DNA of 64,000 nt from Duganella sp. 1411 (GCF_017833525.1 NZ_JAFICD010000001.1:2170001-2234000), one strand, 5' to 3'; shown: positions 14,765-26,772, counted from the stretch's first letter. The notes: generated by a model not told the origin, from the sequence alone. Made by a program: numbers and translations.

Positions 14765-17361
14765 GCGGGCCCCGGGCCTTTTTGCATGGACCGCAGTTGC
14801 GCCTCCAGCAGTTTCGATTCGGTGATGTTGATGAAAGTGACCACCACGCCGTCGATCACGTTCTCCACGGTCCGGTAGGGCATGATGCGCACCGTGTACC
14901 ATCCGCCGCTGCGCGTGGCGATCTGCTTTTCGCAGAACACCAGCGTGCGCAGCACCTCGTGGGCGTCCGCCTCCAGTTCCGGATACTGCAGGTCGTTGAC
15001 GATGTCGCTCAACGGCCGCTGCACGTCGGCCGGTATAAGCTTGTAGATCTGCGTGGTCTGGTCGGTGAAGCGGCGGATGCGCAGCTTGTTGTCAAGGAAG
15101 ATGGTCGCAACGTCGGTGCTGTTGAGGAGATTTTTCATGTCGCCGTTGACCAGCGACAGATCGTCCACCTTGGACTGCAGCTCGGCGTTGACGGTGTACA
15201 GTTCCTCGTTGAGCGACTGCATCTCCTCCTTGGAGGTGGTCAGCTCCTCGTTGGTCGACTGCAGTTCCTCGTTGGTCGACTGCAGCTCCTCGTTGGCCGA
15301 CTTGAGCTCCTCGCGCGAGGTCTGCATCTCATCGCGCACCGCCTGGATCTCCAGGCGCGCCTGCGCCAGCTGCTGTTCCAGCTCCAGCACCTGCGGATTG
15401 GTCGAGCGCGAGCGGCGTTTTTCCGGCGGCAGCGGCACGCTGGCGAAGGTCACCATCAGGGTGCCCGACAGCGAGCCCGAATCCGGCATCGCCTCGGCCG
15501 TCAGGTCCAGCGCGTGCGAGGGCTTGCCCGCGTCGTCGCGCTGGATCAGGCCACGCATGACGATCATCTCGTCGGTCTGCGCGGCGCGCTTGAGCAGGTC
15601 GGCCAGCTCGTGGCGCAGGCTGTCGCGCGCCATCGCGTGGATATTCCAATTGGCCTTGCCGGCCGCCGGCTCCAGGTAGGCGCCGGTGCGGCCATGGATG
15701 TACAGGATGTCGCCATGGACGTTGAGCAGCACGGCGGCCGGAGCGTGCTTTTTCAGCAGCAGCTGCTCGACCTGGGTTTGAAGATTACCGTTCATTGTTG
15801 GGTTGCTAGGCTCGCTGGCAGAAGGAATCGACACGCTGTTGACACGCGTGGGGAAGTAGTTGGCCACCCGGTGGATGGAGGCGTCCAGCCGCCGGTAGAT
15901 GCGGCCGGCGCCGGTCAACGGCGCGAACAGTTCGTTGAAACGGCCCGGCGTGTCGGCGCTGCCCAGCATCAGCAGCCCGTCGTGCTTGAGCGCGTAGTGG
16001 AACAGCGGGATCAATTGCTCCTGCAGCTTGGCCGTGAAGTAGATCAGCAGGTTGCGGCAGCACAGGATATCGAGCTTGGTGAACGGCGGATCGGAGATGA
16101 TGTTCTGCCGCGCGAAGATGATCGTGTTGCGCACGTCCTTGCGGATGCGGTAGCCGCCCTTCTCGGCCGGCATGAAGTAGCGCTGCAGCAGTTCGCTCGA
16201 GACGTCGGCCTCGATCGCGGAACCGTACACCCCCTGGCGCGCGCGGTCGATGGCGTCGTCGTCAAGGTCGGTGGCGAAGATCTGCAGCGTGTAGCGCGCA
16301 GTCGGCCGCACCCGCTCGAGCACCTCGTTGAAGGCGATCGCCAGCGAATAGGCCTCCTGGCCGGTCGAGCAGGCCGGCACCCAGGCCTTGAAGGCGGCGC
16401 CCTCGGGGTGCTCCGCCAGCAGCTGCGGCAGCGCGCTCGCCATCAGGTACTCCCACACCTTGGGATCGCGGAAGAAGTTGGTCACGCCGATCAGCAGTTC
16501 CTTGAACAGCAGGTCGACTTCGGCCGTGTTCTCGCGCAGGTAGCCGACGTAGGCCGCCACCGAGACGCACTGGCACAGCTTCATGCGGCGCTCGATGCGG
16601 CGCATGACGGTGCTGAGCTTATAGTCGGAAAAATTGGCGCCGGTCTGTTTGAGCAGCAGCTGGAACAACTGCCGCAGCGCGTCGCGCTGGGCCGCGGCCT
16701 GCGCCGGCAGGCCGTCTTCCTGGGCCCCGCGCCACTCGGCGATGTGGGCCGGCATGTCCGCCGGCGGTACGACCATGTCGACCACCTCGGCCTCGATGGC
16801 GCTGAGCGGCATGGGATCGAAGCGGGCGCTCGCCGGCGGCTGTGCCAGTGTCAGGCCACCGTTCTCGCGGATTGCCGCCAGTCCCACCGTGCCGTCCGCG
16901 CCCATGCCGGAGAAGACGATGCCGACCGCGCGCTCGCGGCCATACTCGGCCAGCGCGCGGAAAAAACTATCGATCGGCAAGCGAAGGCCACGCCCGCCGG
17001 ACGGCGGTAGCACGGCGAAGCGATCGCCCTCGAAACCGAGGTCGCGGTTGGGCGGTATCACATACACGTGATCCGCCTCGACCTCCATGCCGTCGGTCAC
17101 CTCGGTCACTTTCATGCGCGTGACCCGCTGCAGCAGCTCGGGCAGCATACCTTTGTGCAGAGGGTCCAGATGCTGCACGACGACATAGGCGAAGCCGCTG
17201 GAAGGCGGCACGCCGGCGAGGAATTCGCAGATCGGATCGAGGCCGCCGGCCGAGGCGCCGATGCCCACCACCGCGGCCACGGCGGCGGACGAACGCACCG
17301 GCGCGCCGTCGGCGGAAGCGACAGGGACTGGCGTGGCGATGGTAAGGGGGCGTTTCGTCAT
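14761..17361 (-). CDS. CheB-CheR-PAS fusion protein
   Basis: 866 residues. Order: CheB methylesterase (~28-215; catalytic triad S37 in GIGASAGG, H64 in VVQHLDPLHKG, Asp in FSGMGADGTVG) without the usual receiver domain; CheR methyltransferase (~225-500; ACSTGQEAYSLAI SAM-binding motif and ILCCRNLLIYF); a coiled coil of near-perfect repeats (SANEELQSTNEELQSTNEEL); and a C-terminal PAS (~730-855). Such hybrids are usually outside canonical chemotaxis and work with a downstream PAS kinase, exactly the arrangement here. The start ATG 17361 was chosen because the upstream in-frame part is not conserved-looking. Confidence 0.9.
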   Translation of the reverse strand: MTKRPLTIATPVPVASADGAPVRSSAAVAAVVGIGASAGGLDPICEFLAGVPPSSGFAYVVVQHLDPLHKGMLPELLQRVTRMKVTEVTDGMEVEADHVYVIPPNRDLGFEGDRFAVLPPSGGRGLRLPIDSFFRALAEYGRERAVGIVFSGMGADGTVGLAAIRENGGLTLAQPPASARFDPMPLSAIEAEVVDMVVPPADMPAHIAEWRGAQEDGLPAQAAAQRDALRQLFQLLLKQTGANFSDYKLSTVMRRIERRMKLCQCVSVAAYVGYLRENTAEVDLLFKELLIGVTNFFRDPKVWEYLMASALPQLLAEHPEGAAFKAWVPACSTGQEAYSLAIAFNEVLERVRPTARYTLQIFATDLDDDAIDRARQGVYGSAIEADVSSELLQRYFMPAEKGGYRIRKDVRNTIIFARQNIISDPPFTKLDILCCRNLLIYFTAKLQEQLIPLFHYALKHDGLLMLGSADTPGRFNELFAPLTGAGRIYRRLDASIHRVANYFPTRVNSVSIPSASEPSNPTMNGNLQTQVEQLLLKKHAPAAVLLNVHGDILYIHGRTGAYLEPAAGKANWNIHAMARDSLRHELADLLKRAAQTDEMIVMRGLIQRDDAGKPSHALDLTAEAMPDSGSLSGTLMVTFASVPLPPEKRRSRSTNPQVLELEQQLAQARLEIQAVRDEMQTSREELKSANEELQSTNEELQSTNEELTTSKEEMQSLNEELYTVNAELQSKVDDLSLVNGDMKNLLNSTDVATIFLDNKLRIRRFTDQTTQIYKLIPADVQRPLSDIVNDLQYPELEADAHEVLRTLVFCEKQIATRSGGWYTVRIMPYRTVENVIDGVVVTFINITESKLLEAQLRSMQKGPGPA

Positions 17362-17523
17362 CGTGGCATTAAAACCGACCGTAGGATGCGCCGCCCGCGG
17401 TACAACGCAACGACCATGCAGGAGGCAGTGAATGTGGTTTTTGTCTACATCTTGCCAGATGATTATACAAAGGTCACGCTGAAAAACCAAGCGGACGCGC
17501 CGGCCCCCGCCGCCGGACGCCCG

Positions 17524-18975
17524 CTACTCGCCGCTTGCAGCATGCCAGCCGCCGCCGAGCGACTGGATCAGCGCGATCGCGGTGGTCTGGCGGTCTACCT
17601 GCGCTTGCACCAGCGCGCGGCGCGCCGTCAGCGCGGTCGTCTGGGCGGTGACCACGTCGGTGTAGCCGACCTGGCCGGCGCGGTAGCGGTTCAGCATCTG
17701 CGCCTCGACCTGGTCGGCCGCCTCGGAGGCGATGCGGCGCAGGTCCTGCTGCGCCGCCAGCGCGCGGGTGGCCGAGAGCTGGTTCTCGACGTCGGCGAAC
17801 GCGCTCAGCACCGTCTGCCGGTAGCGGGCGATGGCGGCGTCGCGCGAAGCCTCGGCGCCGGCCACGCGGGCCTTGGTGGCGCCGGCGTCGAACAGCGTCT
17901 GCGCCGCCGACAGGCCCAGCGACCACAGGCTGTTGGACGCGTTGAACAGGCCCGAGGCGGCGTTGGCGCCGAAGCCGTAGGAGCCGGTCAGGTTCAGGCT
18001 CGGGAAGTAGGCGGCGCGGGCGATGCCGATTTGCTCGTTGGCGGCGGCCACCGAGCGCTCGGCGGCGGCGATGTCCGGGCGGCGCTGCAGCAAGGTCGAT
18101 GGCACGCCGGCCGGCACGTCGGGCACCGTCATGTTCCACGGCGCCGGCGCCAGCGCGAAGTCGCTGGCGGCCTTGCCCAGCAGGACCGCGATCGCGTGTT
18201 CCAGCGTGGCGCGCTGGCGCACCAGGGTGACCTGGTCGATGCGCGCATTGGCCAGCTGGGTTTGCGCCTGCAGCAGGTCCGACTTGGTGGTGACCCCGGC
18301 GTCGAAGCGGTTCTGCGTGATCTGCAGCACGCGCTCGTAGCCCTCGGTGGTGGCGTCGAGCAGCGCCTTTTCGGCGTCGGCCTGGCGCAGCTGGAAGTAG
18401 TTGGTGGCCAGCTCGCCCTGCGCCGACAGGCGCGCGGCCGCCAGGTCGGCGGCGCTGGCCTGCAGGCTGGCCTTGGCGCTGTTGGTGCCGGCGCGCAGCT
18501 TGCCCCAGATGTCCGGCTCCCAGCTGGCGCCGATGTTGGCGCGGTACTGGCTGGCGGTGCGGGTGTCGCCGCCGCCACCGGAGCGGGTGGCGCTGCCGTT
18601 CAAATCAACGGCCGGGAACAGCGCAGCGCGCTGTTCGCCCACCAGCGCCCTCGCCTGCGCGTAGTTGGCGGCGGCGACGGCGACGTTCTGGTTCGAGACC
18701 TCGATGCTCTCGGCCAGCTGGTTGAGCAGCGGATCGCCGAACAGCTGCCACCACGGGCCGCGTTCGAGCGTGTCGGCCGGCGCGGCGGCGGTCCAGCCGG
18801 CGGCAGCCTTCTCGGCGTCGCTGGCGGTTTCCTTGAAGGCCGCCGGCGACGGCGTCTCCGGCAGCTTGTAGGCCGGGCCGACGGCGCAGCCGCCGGCCGC
18901 CAGCGCCGTCAGGACGGCAAGCGCGATCGATTGATAACGCGGCGTTCGGCGGGAATTCGGTGCGTGTTTGCTCAT
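17524..18975 (-). CDS. RND efflux outer-membrane factor (NodT/OprM family lipoprotein)
   Basis: 483 residues from ATG 18975, overlapping mdtC by four bases. The lipoprotein signal peptide LTALAAGGCAVGPAYKLP has lipobox Cys and the 'VGP.Y' start typical of OprM-type channels. Two TolC-like repeats follow, with GPWWQLFGDPLLNQL, LLQRRPDIAAAERSVAAAN, and Ala/Gln-rich coiled-coil helices. It is the outer-membrane exit duct of the tripartite MdtABC-like pump, last gene of the operon (adaptor, two RND transporters, channel). Confidence 0.93.
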   Translation of the reverse strand: MSKHAPNSRRTPRYQSIALAVLTALAAGGCAVGPAYKLPETPSPAAFKETASDAEKAAAGWTAAAPADTLERGPWWQLFGDPLLNQLAESIEVSNQNVAVAAANYAQARALVGEQRAALFPAVDLNGSATRSGGGGDTRTASQYRANIGASWEPDIWGKLRAGTNSAKASLQASAADLAAARLSAQGELATNYFQLRQADAEKALLDATTEGYERVLQITQNRFDAGVTTKSDLLQAQTQLANARIDQVTLVRQRATLEHAIAVLLGKAASDFALAPAPWNMTVPDVPAGVPSTLLQRRPDIAAAERSVAAANEQIGIARAAYFPSLNLTGSYGFGANAASGLFNASNSLWSLGLSAAQTLFDAGATKARVAGAEASRDAAIARYRQTVLSAFADVENQLSATRALAAQQDLRRIASEAADQVEAQMLNRYRAGQVGYTDVVTAQTTALTARRALVQAQVDRQTTAIALIQSLGGGWHAASGE

Positions 18976-21900
18976 GGTGTGCTCGGCGACGGATCGCTGT
19001 GAATTTTGCTCAATTGTTGTTCGGACGGACCGCGGCGGCGCAGCTTGTCCATCAGGATGTAGACCACCGGCGTGGTCAGAAGCGTCAGCAGCTGGCTGGC
19101 GATCAAGCCGCCGATGATGGCCACGCCCAGCGGCCGGCGCAATTCCGAGCCTTCGCCGAAACCGATCGCCAGCGGCAGCGCGCCCAGGGCGGCGGCCAGT
19201 GTCGTCATCAAAATGGGGCGGAAGCGCAGCAGGCAGGCCTCGCGCACCGCCGACAGCGGCGTCAGGCCGCGCGAGCGCTCCGCCTCCAGCGCGAAGTCGA
19301 TGATCAGGATGGCGTTCTTCTTGACGATACCGATCAGCAGGAAGATGCCGATCAGCGCGATCGTCGAAAACTCCATCTTGAAGATCAGCAGCGCCAGCAC
19401 CGCGCCCACGCCGGCCGACGGCAAGGTGGTGAGCACGGTCACCGGGTGCACCAGGCTTTCGTACAGGATGCCCAGCACGATGTAGATCACCACGATGGCC
19501 GCCAGGATCAGCAGCGGCAGCGACTTGTTGCTGTCCTGCGCCGTCTTGGCCGAGCCGGCGAAGCTGCCGCGCACATTGTTCGGCATGCCGATCTGCGCCT
19601 CGGCGGCCGCGATATCGGCGGCGGCGTCGGACAGGCTGGCGCCGTCGGCCAGGTTGAAGGCGATGGTGGTCGACAGCTCGCCGTCCTGGTGGTTGATCGA
19701 CGTCGCCGCCGAGCTCTCGGCGAAGCTGGCCAGCGCCGACAGCGGCACCATCGTGGTGGCCGTGGTGCTCAGGGCCGAACCGGAGGACGCGTCCCTGACG
19801 GCCGGCGCGGCGACGTTGGCGGCGGTGGCCGTGCTGGCGGTGGCGCTGGTGCCGCTGGTGCCGGTGCCGCTGGCGGTGGTCGTCGCCGTCGGCGCGCCGG
19901 TCGGATTGCTGGCGGTCGGCGCCGGCAATCCCTTCGACGGCACATACACGTCCTTCAGCGATTCCGGACTCCTGCTGTATTCGCGCGCCACCTCCATGAT
20001 CACGTGATACTGGTTCAACTCGCCGTAGATGGTGGCCACCTGGCGCTGGCCGAAGCTGTTGTAAAGCGCGTTGTCGATATCCTTGGCCGACACGCCCAGC
20101 CGCGACGCGCTGGCCTTGTCGATGGTGACATAGGTTTCCACGCCGTTTTCGGCCTGGTCGCTGTCGACATCGACCAGCGATTTCTGCGCCTTCATGGCGT
20201 CGGCCAGGCGGCTGGCCCACTTTTTGAGGTCGGCCTGGTTGTCGCTCTTGAGCGTGTACTGGTTGTTGGCGTTGGCCTGGCGGCCGCCCGAGCGCAGATC
20301 CTGGACGGGACTGAGGAACAGGCTCACGCCCGTCACCCTGGCCAGCTTGGGCCGCAGGCGCGCGATCACCGCGTTGCCGGCCACGCTGCGCTCCCCGGCC
20401 GGCTTCAGGTTGATGAACATGAAGCCGCCGCCGGCGCGCCGTCCGCCGGTGAAGCCGACCACGGTGGCGACATCGGGATCGTCCTTGATGATGTTGACCA
20501 GCTGGCGCAACTTGCCCTGCATGGCCTGGAACGAGATGCTCTGGTCGGCGCGGATGCCGCCGCTGACCTGCCCCGTGTCCTGCTGTGGGAAGCCGCCCTT
20601 GGGTATGGCCGCGAACAGATAGACATTCAGCCCGATCACGAACAATAGGCTGAGCATCACCAGCCACACGCTCGACAACGCCCAGTCCAGACTGTGCTCG
20701 TAGCCCTTCAGCACCTTGTCGAAGCCCGCCTCGAAGAAGCGCGCCACGCGGCCGGGCGGCTTGGCGTGGTGGTCCGGCTTGAGCAGCCAGGCGCACATCA
20801 TCGGCGTGGTGGTCAGCGAGATCACCAGCGAGATCATGACCGCCGCCGACAGCGTGATGGCGAACTCCTTGAACAGGGCGCCGAACTGGCCGCCCATGAA
20901 CAGCAGCGGAATGAACACGGCGATCAGCGAAAGGCTGATCGACAGCACGGTGAATCCGACCTCGCGCGCACCCAGCAGCGCGGCCGACAGGCGGTCCATC
21001 CCCGCCTCGATATGGCGGGTGGTGTTTTCCAGCACCACGATGGCGTCGTCGACGACGAAGCCGGTGGCAACCGTCAGCGCCATCAGCGACAGGTTATTGA
21101 GGCTGAACCCAAGCAGGTACATGACGCCGAAGGTGCCCAGCAACGACACCACCGTGGCCACCGCCGGCACGATGGTCGCGCGCAGGTTGCGCAGGAAGAC
21201 GCTCACCACCAGCACCACCAGCAGGATCGAGATGATCAGCGTGACCTCGATCTCGTGCAGCGACGAGCGGATCGAATTGGTGCTGTCGCTGGCGACGTCG
21301 ATATTGACGTCCGGCGGCAGCTGCGCCCGCAGCGACGGCAGCTGCGCGCGCACGCTGTCGACCGTCTCGATGACGTTGGCGCCGGCCTGGGGCCGGATCA
21401 GCACAATGATCGCCGGCTGGCCGTTGAACAGGCCCAGATTGTTCTGGTCCTCGACGCCGTCGACCACCTGCGCCACGTCCTTCAGGCGGATCGCCGTTTG
21501 GTCGCGCCATCCGACCACCAGGTTCTGATAGTCGCCGGCGCTGCGCCCGCCGCTGGCGTTGGCCGACTCCGAATAGATTTGCAGGCGCCGGCCGTGGCCC
21601 TGCAGCGCCCCGCGCGGACGGTTGGCGTTGGTGGCCTGGATCGCCGCGCGCACGTCCTCCATCGACAGGCCGTAGCGGTTCAGCGCATACGGATTGAGTT
21701 CGACGCGCACCGCCGGCAGCGAGCTGCCGCCCAGCTCCACGTCGCCCACGCCGGTCACCTGCGACAGGCGTTGCAGCACCGTGTTGGAGACCTCGTCGAA
21801 GATCTGCCCCGGCGTGCGCGTTTTGGACGTCAGCGCCAGGATCATCACCGGCGCGCCGGAGGTGTTGGCCTTGCGGTAGGTCGGATTGCTGCGCAAGGTG

Positions 21901-22262
21901 GCGGGCAGGTCGACGCGGCTGGCGTTGATCGCCGCCTGCACCTCGCGCGCGACCGAGTCGACGTTGCGGTTCAAATCGAACTGCAAGGTGATGTTGCTGG
22001 AGCCGGTGCTGGAGCTGGACGTCATTTCGTTGACGCCGGCGATCACGCCCAGGTGGCGCTCGAGCGGCGTCGACACGCTGCTGGCCATCGTCGCCGGGCT
22101 GGCGCCGGGCAGCGATGCACTGACCGAGATGATGGGGAAATCGACCTGCGGCAGCGGCGCCACCGGCAGCACGAAGAACGCGCCGATGCCGGCCAGCGCC
22201 AGCCCGCACGTCAGCAGGACGGTGGCGATCGGCCGCTTGACGAATGGCGACGACAGATTCAC
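18972..22262 (-). CDS. mdtC: RND efflux transporter, MdtC-like
   Basis: 1096 residues from GTG 22262 (GTGA overlap with mdtB). It has the RND start [19 protein letters not shown], twelve transmembrane helices in two halves, and typical motifs such as [39 protein letters not shown] and [18 protein letters not shown]. MdtB and MdtC form a heterotrimeric proton-driven drug pump with MdtA. Unusual is an insertion of ~60 residues in the second periplasmic loop (roughly 805-865), almost only Ala, Thr, Ser and Gly ([20 protein letters not shown]). E. coli MdtC is ~1025 residues, so this insertion explains the extra length. Confidence 0.93.
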   Translation of the reverse strand: MNLSSPFVKRPIATVLLTCGLALAGIGAFFVLPVAPLPQVDFPIISVSASLPGASPATMASSVSTPLERHLGVIAGVNEMTSSSSTGSSNITLQFDLNRNVDSVAREVQAAINASRVDLPATLRSNPTYRKANTSGAPVMILALTSKTRTPGQIFDEVSNTVLQRLSQVTGVGDVELGGSSLPAVRVELNPYALNRYGLSMEDVRAAIQATNANRPRGALQGHGRRLQIYSESANASGGRSAGDYQNLVVGWRDQTAIRLKDVAQVVDGVEDQNNLGLFNGQPAIIVLIRPQAGANVIETVDSVRAQLPSLRAQLPPDVNIDVASDSTNSIRSSLHEIEVTLIISILLVVLVVSVFLRNLRATIVPAVATVVSLLGTFGVMYLLGFSLNNLSLMALTVATGFVVDDAIVVLENTTRHIEAGMDRLSAALLGAREVGFTVLSISLSLIAVFIPLLFMGGQFGALFKEFAITLSAAVMISLVISLTTTPMMCAWLLKPDHHAKPPGRVARFFEAGFDKVLKGYEHSLDWALSSVWLVMLSLLFVIGLNVYLFAAIPKGGFPQQDTGQVSGGIRADQSISFQAMQGKLRQLVNIIKDDPDVATVVGFTGGRRAGGGFMFINLKPAGERSVAGNAVIARLRPKLARVTGVSLFLSPVQDLRSGGRQANANNQYTLKSDNQADLKKWASRLADAMKAQKSLVDVDSDQAENGVETYVTIDKASASRLGVSAKDIDNALYNSFGQRQVATIYGELNQYHVIMEVAREYSRSPESLKDVYVPSKGLPAPTASNPTGAPTATTTASGTGTSGTSATASTATAANVAAPAVRDASSGSALSTTATTMVPLSALASFAESSAATSINHQDGELSTTIAFNLADGASLSDAAADIAAAEAQIGMPNNVRGSFAGSAKTAQDSNKSLPLLILAAIVVIYIVLGILYESLVHPVTVLTTLPSAGVGAVLALLIFKMEFSTIALIGIFLLIGIVKKNAILIIDFALEAERSRGLTPLSAVREACLLRFRPILMTTLAAALGALPLAIGFGEGSELRRPLGVAIIGGLIASQLLTLLTTPVVYILMDKLRRRGPSEQQLSKIHSDPSPSTP

Positions 22263-25200
22263 GGCGCACCACCTTCGACTGCGGAGGATTCGCCCGCCGG
22301 CGCGGCGCGCCTGCGGCCGCCGAAGCGCCGCCCCAGGCTGTCGAAGCCGAGATAGATGACCGGCGTCGTGAACAGCGTCAGCAACTGGCTGACAATCAGG
22401 CCGCCGAAGATCGCCAGGCCCAGTGGCCGGCGCAGTTCCGCGCCCTCGCCCCAGCCCAGCATCAGCGGCACGGCGGCGAACAGCGCCGCCAGCGTGGTCA
22501 TCAGGATGGGGCGGAAGCGCAGCAGCGCGGCCTGGTGGATCGCCTCGCGCGGCGGCTTGCCCTCCTCCCGCTCGGCCTCGATGGCGAAGTCGATCATCAT
22601 GATCGCGTTCTTCTTGACGATGCCTATCAGCAGAATGATGCCGATGATGCCGATCACGCCCAGGTCCTGGCCGCTGATCATCAGCGCCAGCAAGGCGCCG
22701 ACGCCGGCCGACGGTAAGGTCGACAGGATCGTCAGCGGATGGATATAGCTTTCATACAGCACGCCGAGCACGATGTACACGCAGATCACCGCCGCCAGGA
22801 TCAGCCATAACTGGTTCGACAACGAGGCCTGGTAGGCGCCGGACGCGCCGAGGAAGGTCAACGTCGCCGACGCCGGGAACTTGATCTCGGCGGCGGCCTG
22901 CCTGATGCTGTCGACCGCCGTGCCGAGCGAGACGCCGGGGGCGGTGTCGAAGCCCAGCGTGGTGGCCGGATACTGCGCCACGTGCGTCACCTGCAAAGGC
23001 GCCGAACGCTCGGTGATGGTGGCCAGCGCCGACAGCGGCGTGGCCTTGCCGGACCCGGTGCGCAGCTGCAGGTTGCCCAGGTCGCGCGGCGTGGTGATGT
23101 CGTCGCTTTTGGCCTCCAGGATCACGCGGTACTGGTTGGTCTCGGTGAAGATGGTCGACACGATGCGCTGGCCGAAGGCGCTGTACAAGGCGTCGTCGAT
23201 CGAGGCGGCGGTGACCGACAGCCGCGAGGCGGTGTCGCGGTCGACACTGACGTAGGCGGCGTTGGCGCTGGCGCCGACGTCCGAGACGACGTTGCGCAGC
23301 TCTTTCTTGGTGCGCATGCGCTCGGCCAGTTTGGTGGCCCATTCGTTGACGGTGGCGTTGTCGGCGCCTTCGATCGACACGCGGAACTGGGTCGGGCCGG
23401 TTTCGGCGTCGATGGTCAAGTCCTGGGTCGGCTGCAGATACAGCGTCAGGCCGGGAATCGCGGCCACGCGGCTGCGCAGGCGGTCCATGGTCTCCTGCTG
23501 GCTGCCGGTGCGTTCGCGTTTCAGGTTGATCAGCATGCTGCCGGTGTGCAGCATGGTGTTGTTGGCCGCGTCCACACCGACCACGGAACTGAGCGTGGCC
23601 ACGTCCGGGTCCTGCAGCACCACGCGCGCGGCCTGCTGCTGCAGGTCCGCCATTTTGGCGTACGACACCGCCTTGCCGGTCTCCAGGCGCGCCTGCAACT
23701 GGCCGGTGTCCTGGGTCGGGAACAGGCCTTTCGGAATCACGACATATAGCAGCACCGTCAGCAGCAAGGTGGCCAGCGCCACCAGCAGCGTCAGGCCGCT
23801 GTGCGCGAGCACCCAGGTCAGCGAGCGGTCGTAATGGCCGATCACCCAGTCGAAGAACTGCTGGAAGCGCCGGGCGAAGCGGCTCTGCTTTTCCTCGCCG
23901 TGGGGCTTGAGCCAGCGCGCCGACATCATCGGCACCAGCGTCAGCGAGACCACGGCGGAGATCAGGATCGTGATCGCCAGCGCCATCGCGAATTCGCGGA
24001 ACAGCCGCCCCACCACGTCGCCCATGAACAGCAGCGGAATCAGCACCGCGATCAGCGACACCGTCAGCGAGATGATGGTGAAGCCGATCTGCTTGGCGCC
24101 CTTGAGCGCGGCGGCCATCGGCGTCTCGCCCTCCTCGATGTAGCGCGCGATATTCTCGAGCATGACGATGGCGTCGTCGACCACGAAGCCGGTGGCGATG
24201 GTCAGCGCCATCAGCGACAGGTTGTTCAGGCTATACCCGAGCAGATACATGATGCCGCAGGTGCCGATCAGCGAGATCGGCACCGACAGGCTGGCGATCA
24301 CCGTCGCGCGGATGCTGTGCAGGAAGGCGAAGATCACCAGCACCACCAGCAGCACCGCCAGCACCAGCTCCATGCCCACGTGTTCGACCGAGGCGCGGAT
24401 GCCGGTGGTGCGGTCGCTCAGCACCTCCAGCTTGATGGCGCCCGGCAGGCCGGCCTCCAGCTCCGGCAGGCGCGCCTTGATCGCGTCGACCGTGGCGATG
24501 ACGTTGGCGCCGGGCTGGCGCTGCACGTTGAGGATGATCGCCTGCTTGTTGCCGGACCACGCGCCCAGCTCCACGTTCTCCGCGCTGTCGACCACCTGTG
24601 CCACGTCGGACAGGCGCACCGGCGCGCCGTTCTTGTAGGCCAGGATCAGATTCTTGTAGTCCTTGGCGGCCACCAGCTGGTCGTTGGCGTTGATGGTGTA
24701 GGCGCGGGTGGGGCCGTCGAAGCTGCCCTTGGCGCCGTTGGCGTTGGCGGCGGTGATCGCGGTGCGCAGCGTGTCGAGCCCAAGCCCGTAGGACGCCAGC
24801 GCATTGGTGTCGGCCTGGATGCGCACCGCCGGCCGCTGGCCGCCGCTGAGCGTGACCAGGCCGACGCCCGAGACCTGGCTGATTTTCAGCGCCAGGCGCG
24901 TGTTGACGATGTTCTGCACCTCGGTCAGCGGCATCGTGTCGGAGGTGATCGCCAGCGTCAGCACCGGCGCGTCGGCCGGGTTAACCTTGGCGTAGACCGG
25001 CGGCGCCGGCAGGTCGGTCGGCAGCAGCGAGGAGCCGGCGTTGATGGCGGCCTGCACCTCCTGCTCGGCCACGTCCAGCGTCTGGCCCAAGCCGAATTGC
25101 AGCGTGATGATGGAGACGCCGGCCGCGCTGGTGGAGCTCATGCGCTGCAGGCCGGCCATCTGGCCGAACTGGCGCTCCAGCGGCGCCGTCACGGTCTGCC

Positions 25201-25378
25201 CCATCACCTCGGGGCTGCCGCCGGGGTACAGCGTCTGCACCTGGATGGTGGGGAAATCGACCTGCGGCAGCGCCGACAGCGGCAGGAACTTGAAGCCGAC
25301 CAGGCCGGCCAGCACGATCGCCAGCATCAGCAGCGAGGTCGCCACCGGCCGCTGGATAAATGGAGCGGATGGACTCAT
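22259..25378 (-). CDS. mdtB: RND efflux transporter, MdtB-like
   Basis: 1039 residues, the normal length for MdtB (1040 in E. coli). The N-terminus [20 protein letters not shown] leads into helix 1. The conserved [21 protein letters not shown] of helix 4 contains the paired Asp of the proton relay. The C-terminal half has [22 protein letters not shown] and [14 protein letters not shown]. It is coupled to mdtA by a TAATG overlap and to mdtC by GTGA, so subunits are made together. Substrates in relatives include novobiocin and bile salts; none can be assigned here. Confidence 0.94.
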   Translation of the reverse strand: MSPSAPFIQRPVATSLLMLAIVLAGLVGFKFLPLSALPQVDFPTIQVQTLYPGGSPEVMGQTVTAPLERQFGQMAGLQRMSSTSAAGVSIITLQFGLGQTLDVAEQEVQAAINAGSSLLPTDLPAPPVYAKVNPADAPVLTLAITSDTMPLTEVQNIVNTRLALKISQVSGVGLVTLSGGQRPAVRIQADTNALASYGLGLDTLRTAITAANANGAKGSFDGPTRAYTINANDQLVAAKDYKNLILAYKNGAPVRLSDVAQVVDSAENVELGAWSGNKQAIILNVQRQPGANVIATVDAIKARLPELEAGLPGAIKLEVLSDRTTGIRASVEHVGMELVLAVLLVVLVIFAFLHSIRATVIASLSVPISLIGTCGIMYLLGYSLNNLSLMALTIATGFVVDDAIVMLENIARYIEEGETPMAAALKGAKQIGFTIISLTVSLIAVLIPLLFMGDVVGRLFREFAMALAITILISAVVSLTLVPMMSARWLKPHGEEKQSRFARRFQQFFDWVIGHYDRSLTWVLAHSGLTLLVALATLLLTVLLYVVIPKGLFPTQDTGQLQARLETGKAVSYAKMADLQQQAARVVLQDPDVATLSSVVGVDAANNTMLHTGSMLINLKRERTGSQQETMDRLRSRVAAIPGLTLYLQPTQDLTIDAETGPTQFRVSIEGADNATVNEWATKLAERMRTKKELRNVVSDVGASANAAYVSVDRDTASRLSVTAASIDDALYSAFGQRIVSTIFTETNQYRVILEAKSDDITTPRDLGNLQLRTGSGKATPLSALATITERSAPLQVTHVAQYPATTLGFDTAPGVSLGTAVDSIRQAAAEIKFPASATLTFLGASGAYQASLSNQLWLILAAVICVYIVLGVLYESYIHPLTILSTLPSAGVGALLALMISGQDLGVIGIIGIILLIGIVKKNAIMMIDFAIEAEREEGKPPREAIHQAALLRFRPILMTTLAALFAAVPLMLGWGEGAELRRPLGLAIFGGLIVSQLLTLFTTPVIYLGFDSLGRRFGGRRRAAPAGESSAVEGGAP

Positions 25379-26772
25379 TATTGCGCCGCGCCCTGTTCTT
25401 TGCGGTGGCGGCGCTCGTGGGCCGGTGCGGAGGCGCCATCTGCCGCCGCGGAAGGCGCGCCGCTGGCGGCGCCCTGCGCACCGGCCCTGGCGCCGCCATG
25501 CGAGCGCTGTCCGCCCGCGCCGGCGCCCGGCAAGGTCACCTTGGCACCTTCCTTGAGGCGGTCGGCGCCCTCGGTGATCACCTGCTCGCCCGCTTGCAGC
25601 CCGCTGGCGATCTGCACCTTCTCGACGGTCGCCTCGCCGCGCGTGATGGGGCGCATGGTCACGCTCTTGTCGTCCTTGAGCACCCAGACGAAATCGCCCT
25701 TGGTGCCGTGGCGCACCGCGTTAACCGGCACCATCACCGCATCCTTGATGGTGCGCAGTTCCAGGCGCACGTTGACGAACTGGCTCGGGAACAGCGTGGA
25801 CTTGGCGTTGGCGAAGCGCGCCTTGGCCTTGACGGTGCCGGTCTGCGTATCGACCTGGTTGTCCATCGCCGCGAACATGCCGTTGTCGAGGGTGTTGGTG
25901 CGGGTGCGGTCCAGCGCCAGCGCCGGCAACGAAGCGCCGTCGTTCACGCGCTGCATCACGCCGGGCACGCTGTCCTGCGGGATCGAGAATTCCACATCGA
26001 TCGGCGACAGCTGCGTGATCACGGCGATGCCGGTGGCGTCGCTGGAACCGACCAGATTACCGATATCGACCACGCGCAGGCCGACACGGCCCGTGATCGG
26101 AGCGATCACCTTGGTGTAGCCCAGATTGAGCTTGGCCGTGCCCTCGGCCGCGCGGTCGGTCATGACCGTGCCCTCCAGCTGCTTGACCAGCGCCGCCTGC
26201 GTATCGACGTCCTGGCGGGCGATCGAATCCTGTCCGAGCAGCGTCTGATAGCGTTTCAGCGTGAGTTTGGCGTTTTCCAGCTGCGCCTCGTCGCGCTGGC
26301 GCTGGCCGCTGGCCTGCAGCAGCGCCATCTCGAACTGGCGCGGATCGATTTGCGCCAGCACCTGGCCGGCCTTGACCATCTGGCCCTCCTTGAACAGCAC
26401 CTTCTGCAAAATACCGGATACCTGCGGTCGCACGGTGGTGGTGGCGGCGGCGGTCACGGTGCCGAGCGCCTCCAGCGTCACCGGAATGTCGGCCTTCTGC
26501 GCCGCCGCGACGCCGACGGTGGTGGCGGGCGTGCCACGGCGGCCGCCGCCACCGCCGCCGGGGCCTCCCGGGCCGCCCGGGCCTCCGGGACCGCCCATGC
26601 CGGGAGGTCCGCCGGCCGCCGGACCCGTGGCTGCCGGCTGGTGCGTCAGATACCAGGCCAGGCCACCCAGCCCCGCCATCGCGGCGACGGCGATCAGGCC
26701 GCCGACGACTTTACCGCGACGGCTGCGCTTTGGAGGGTTGACGTTCTGTGTCGGCTTGGCTTGCGAATCCAT
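25378..26772 (-). CDS. mdtA: RND periplasmic adaptor, MdtA-like
   Basis: 464 residues. I chose ATG 26772 (MDSQAKPT) because AAAGGA lies seven bases upstream; an in-frame ATG at 26802 has no ribosome-binding site. A single membrane anchor ([21 protein letters not shown]) is followed by a Gly/Pro tandem linker ([14 protein letters not shown]), then the adaptor core: lipoyl halves [24 protein letters not shown] and [18 protein letters not shown], an alpha-hairpin and a beta-barrel. The tail after ~425 is low-complexity (Ala/Gly/His/Arg). It bridges MdtBC and the outer-membrane channel, and is first in the operon. Confidence 0.92.
   Translation of the reverse strand: MDSQAKPTQNVNPPKRSRRGKVVGGLIAVAAMAGLGGLAWYLTHQPAATGPAAGGPPGMGGPGGPGGPGGPGGGGGGRRGTPATTVGVAAAQKADIPVTLEALGTVTAAATTTVRPQVSGILQKVLFKEGQMVKAGQVLAQIDPRQFEMALLQASGQRQRDEAQLENAKLTLKRYQTLLGQDSIARQDVDTQAALVKQLEGTVMTDRAAEGTAKLNLGYTKVIAPITGRVGLRVVDIGNLVGSSDATGIAVITQLSPIDVEFSIPQDSVPGVMQRVNDGASLPALALDRTRTNTLDNGMFAAMDNQVDTQTGTVKAKARFANAKSTLFPSQFVNVRLELRTIKDAVMVPVNAVRHGTKGDFVWVLKDDKSVTMRPITRGEATVEKVQIASGLQAGEQVITEGADRLKEGAKVTLPGAGAGGQRSHGGARAGAQGAASGAPSAAADGASAPAHERRHRKEQGAAQ

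Noticed and set aside
15180..15320. Tandem DNA repeat inside the CheB/CheR fusion gene
   Set aside because: It is the coding of coiled-coil heptads (ELQSTNEE) and explained by protein structure.
17524..20796. A 1090-codon frame that would extend the outer-membrane factor far upstream
   Set aside because: The part upstream of 18975 is a shadow of mdtC in another frame. The lipoprotein signal peptide and the ATGA overlap fix the true start at 18975.
26530..26620. G/C-rich tandem repeat as possible structural DNA element
   Set aside because: It encodes the GGPGGP linker of the RND adaptor in frame.
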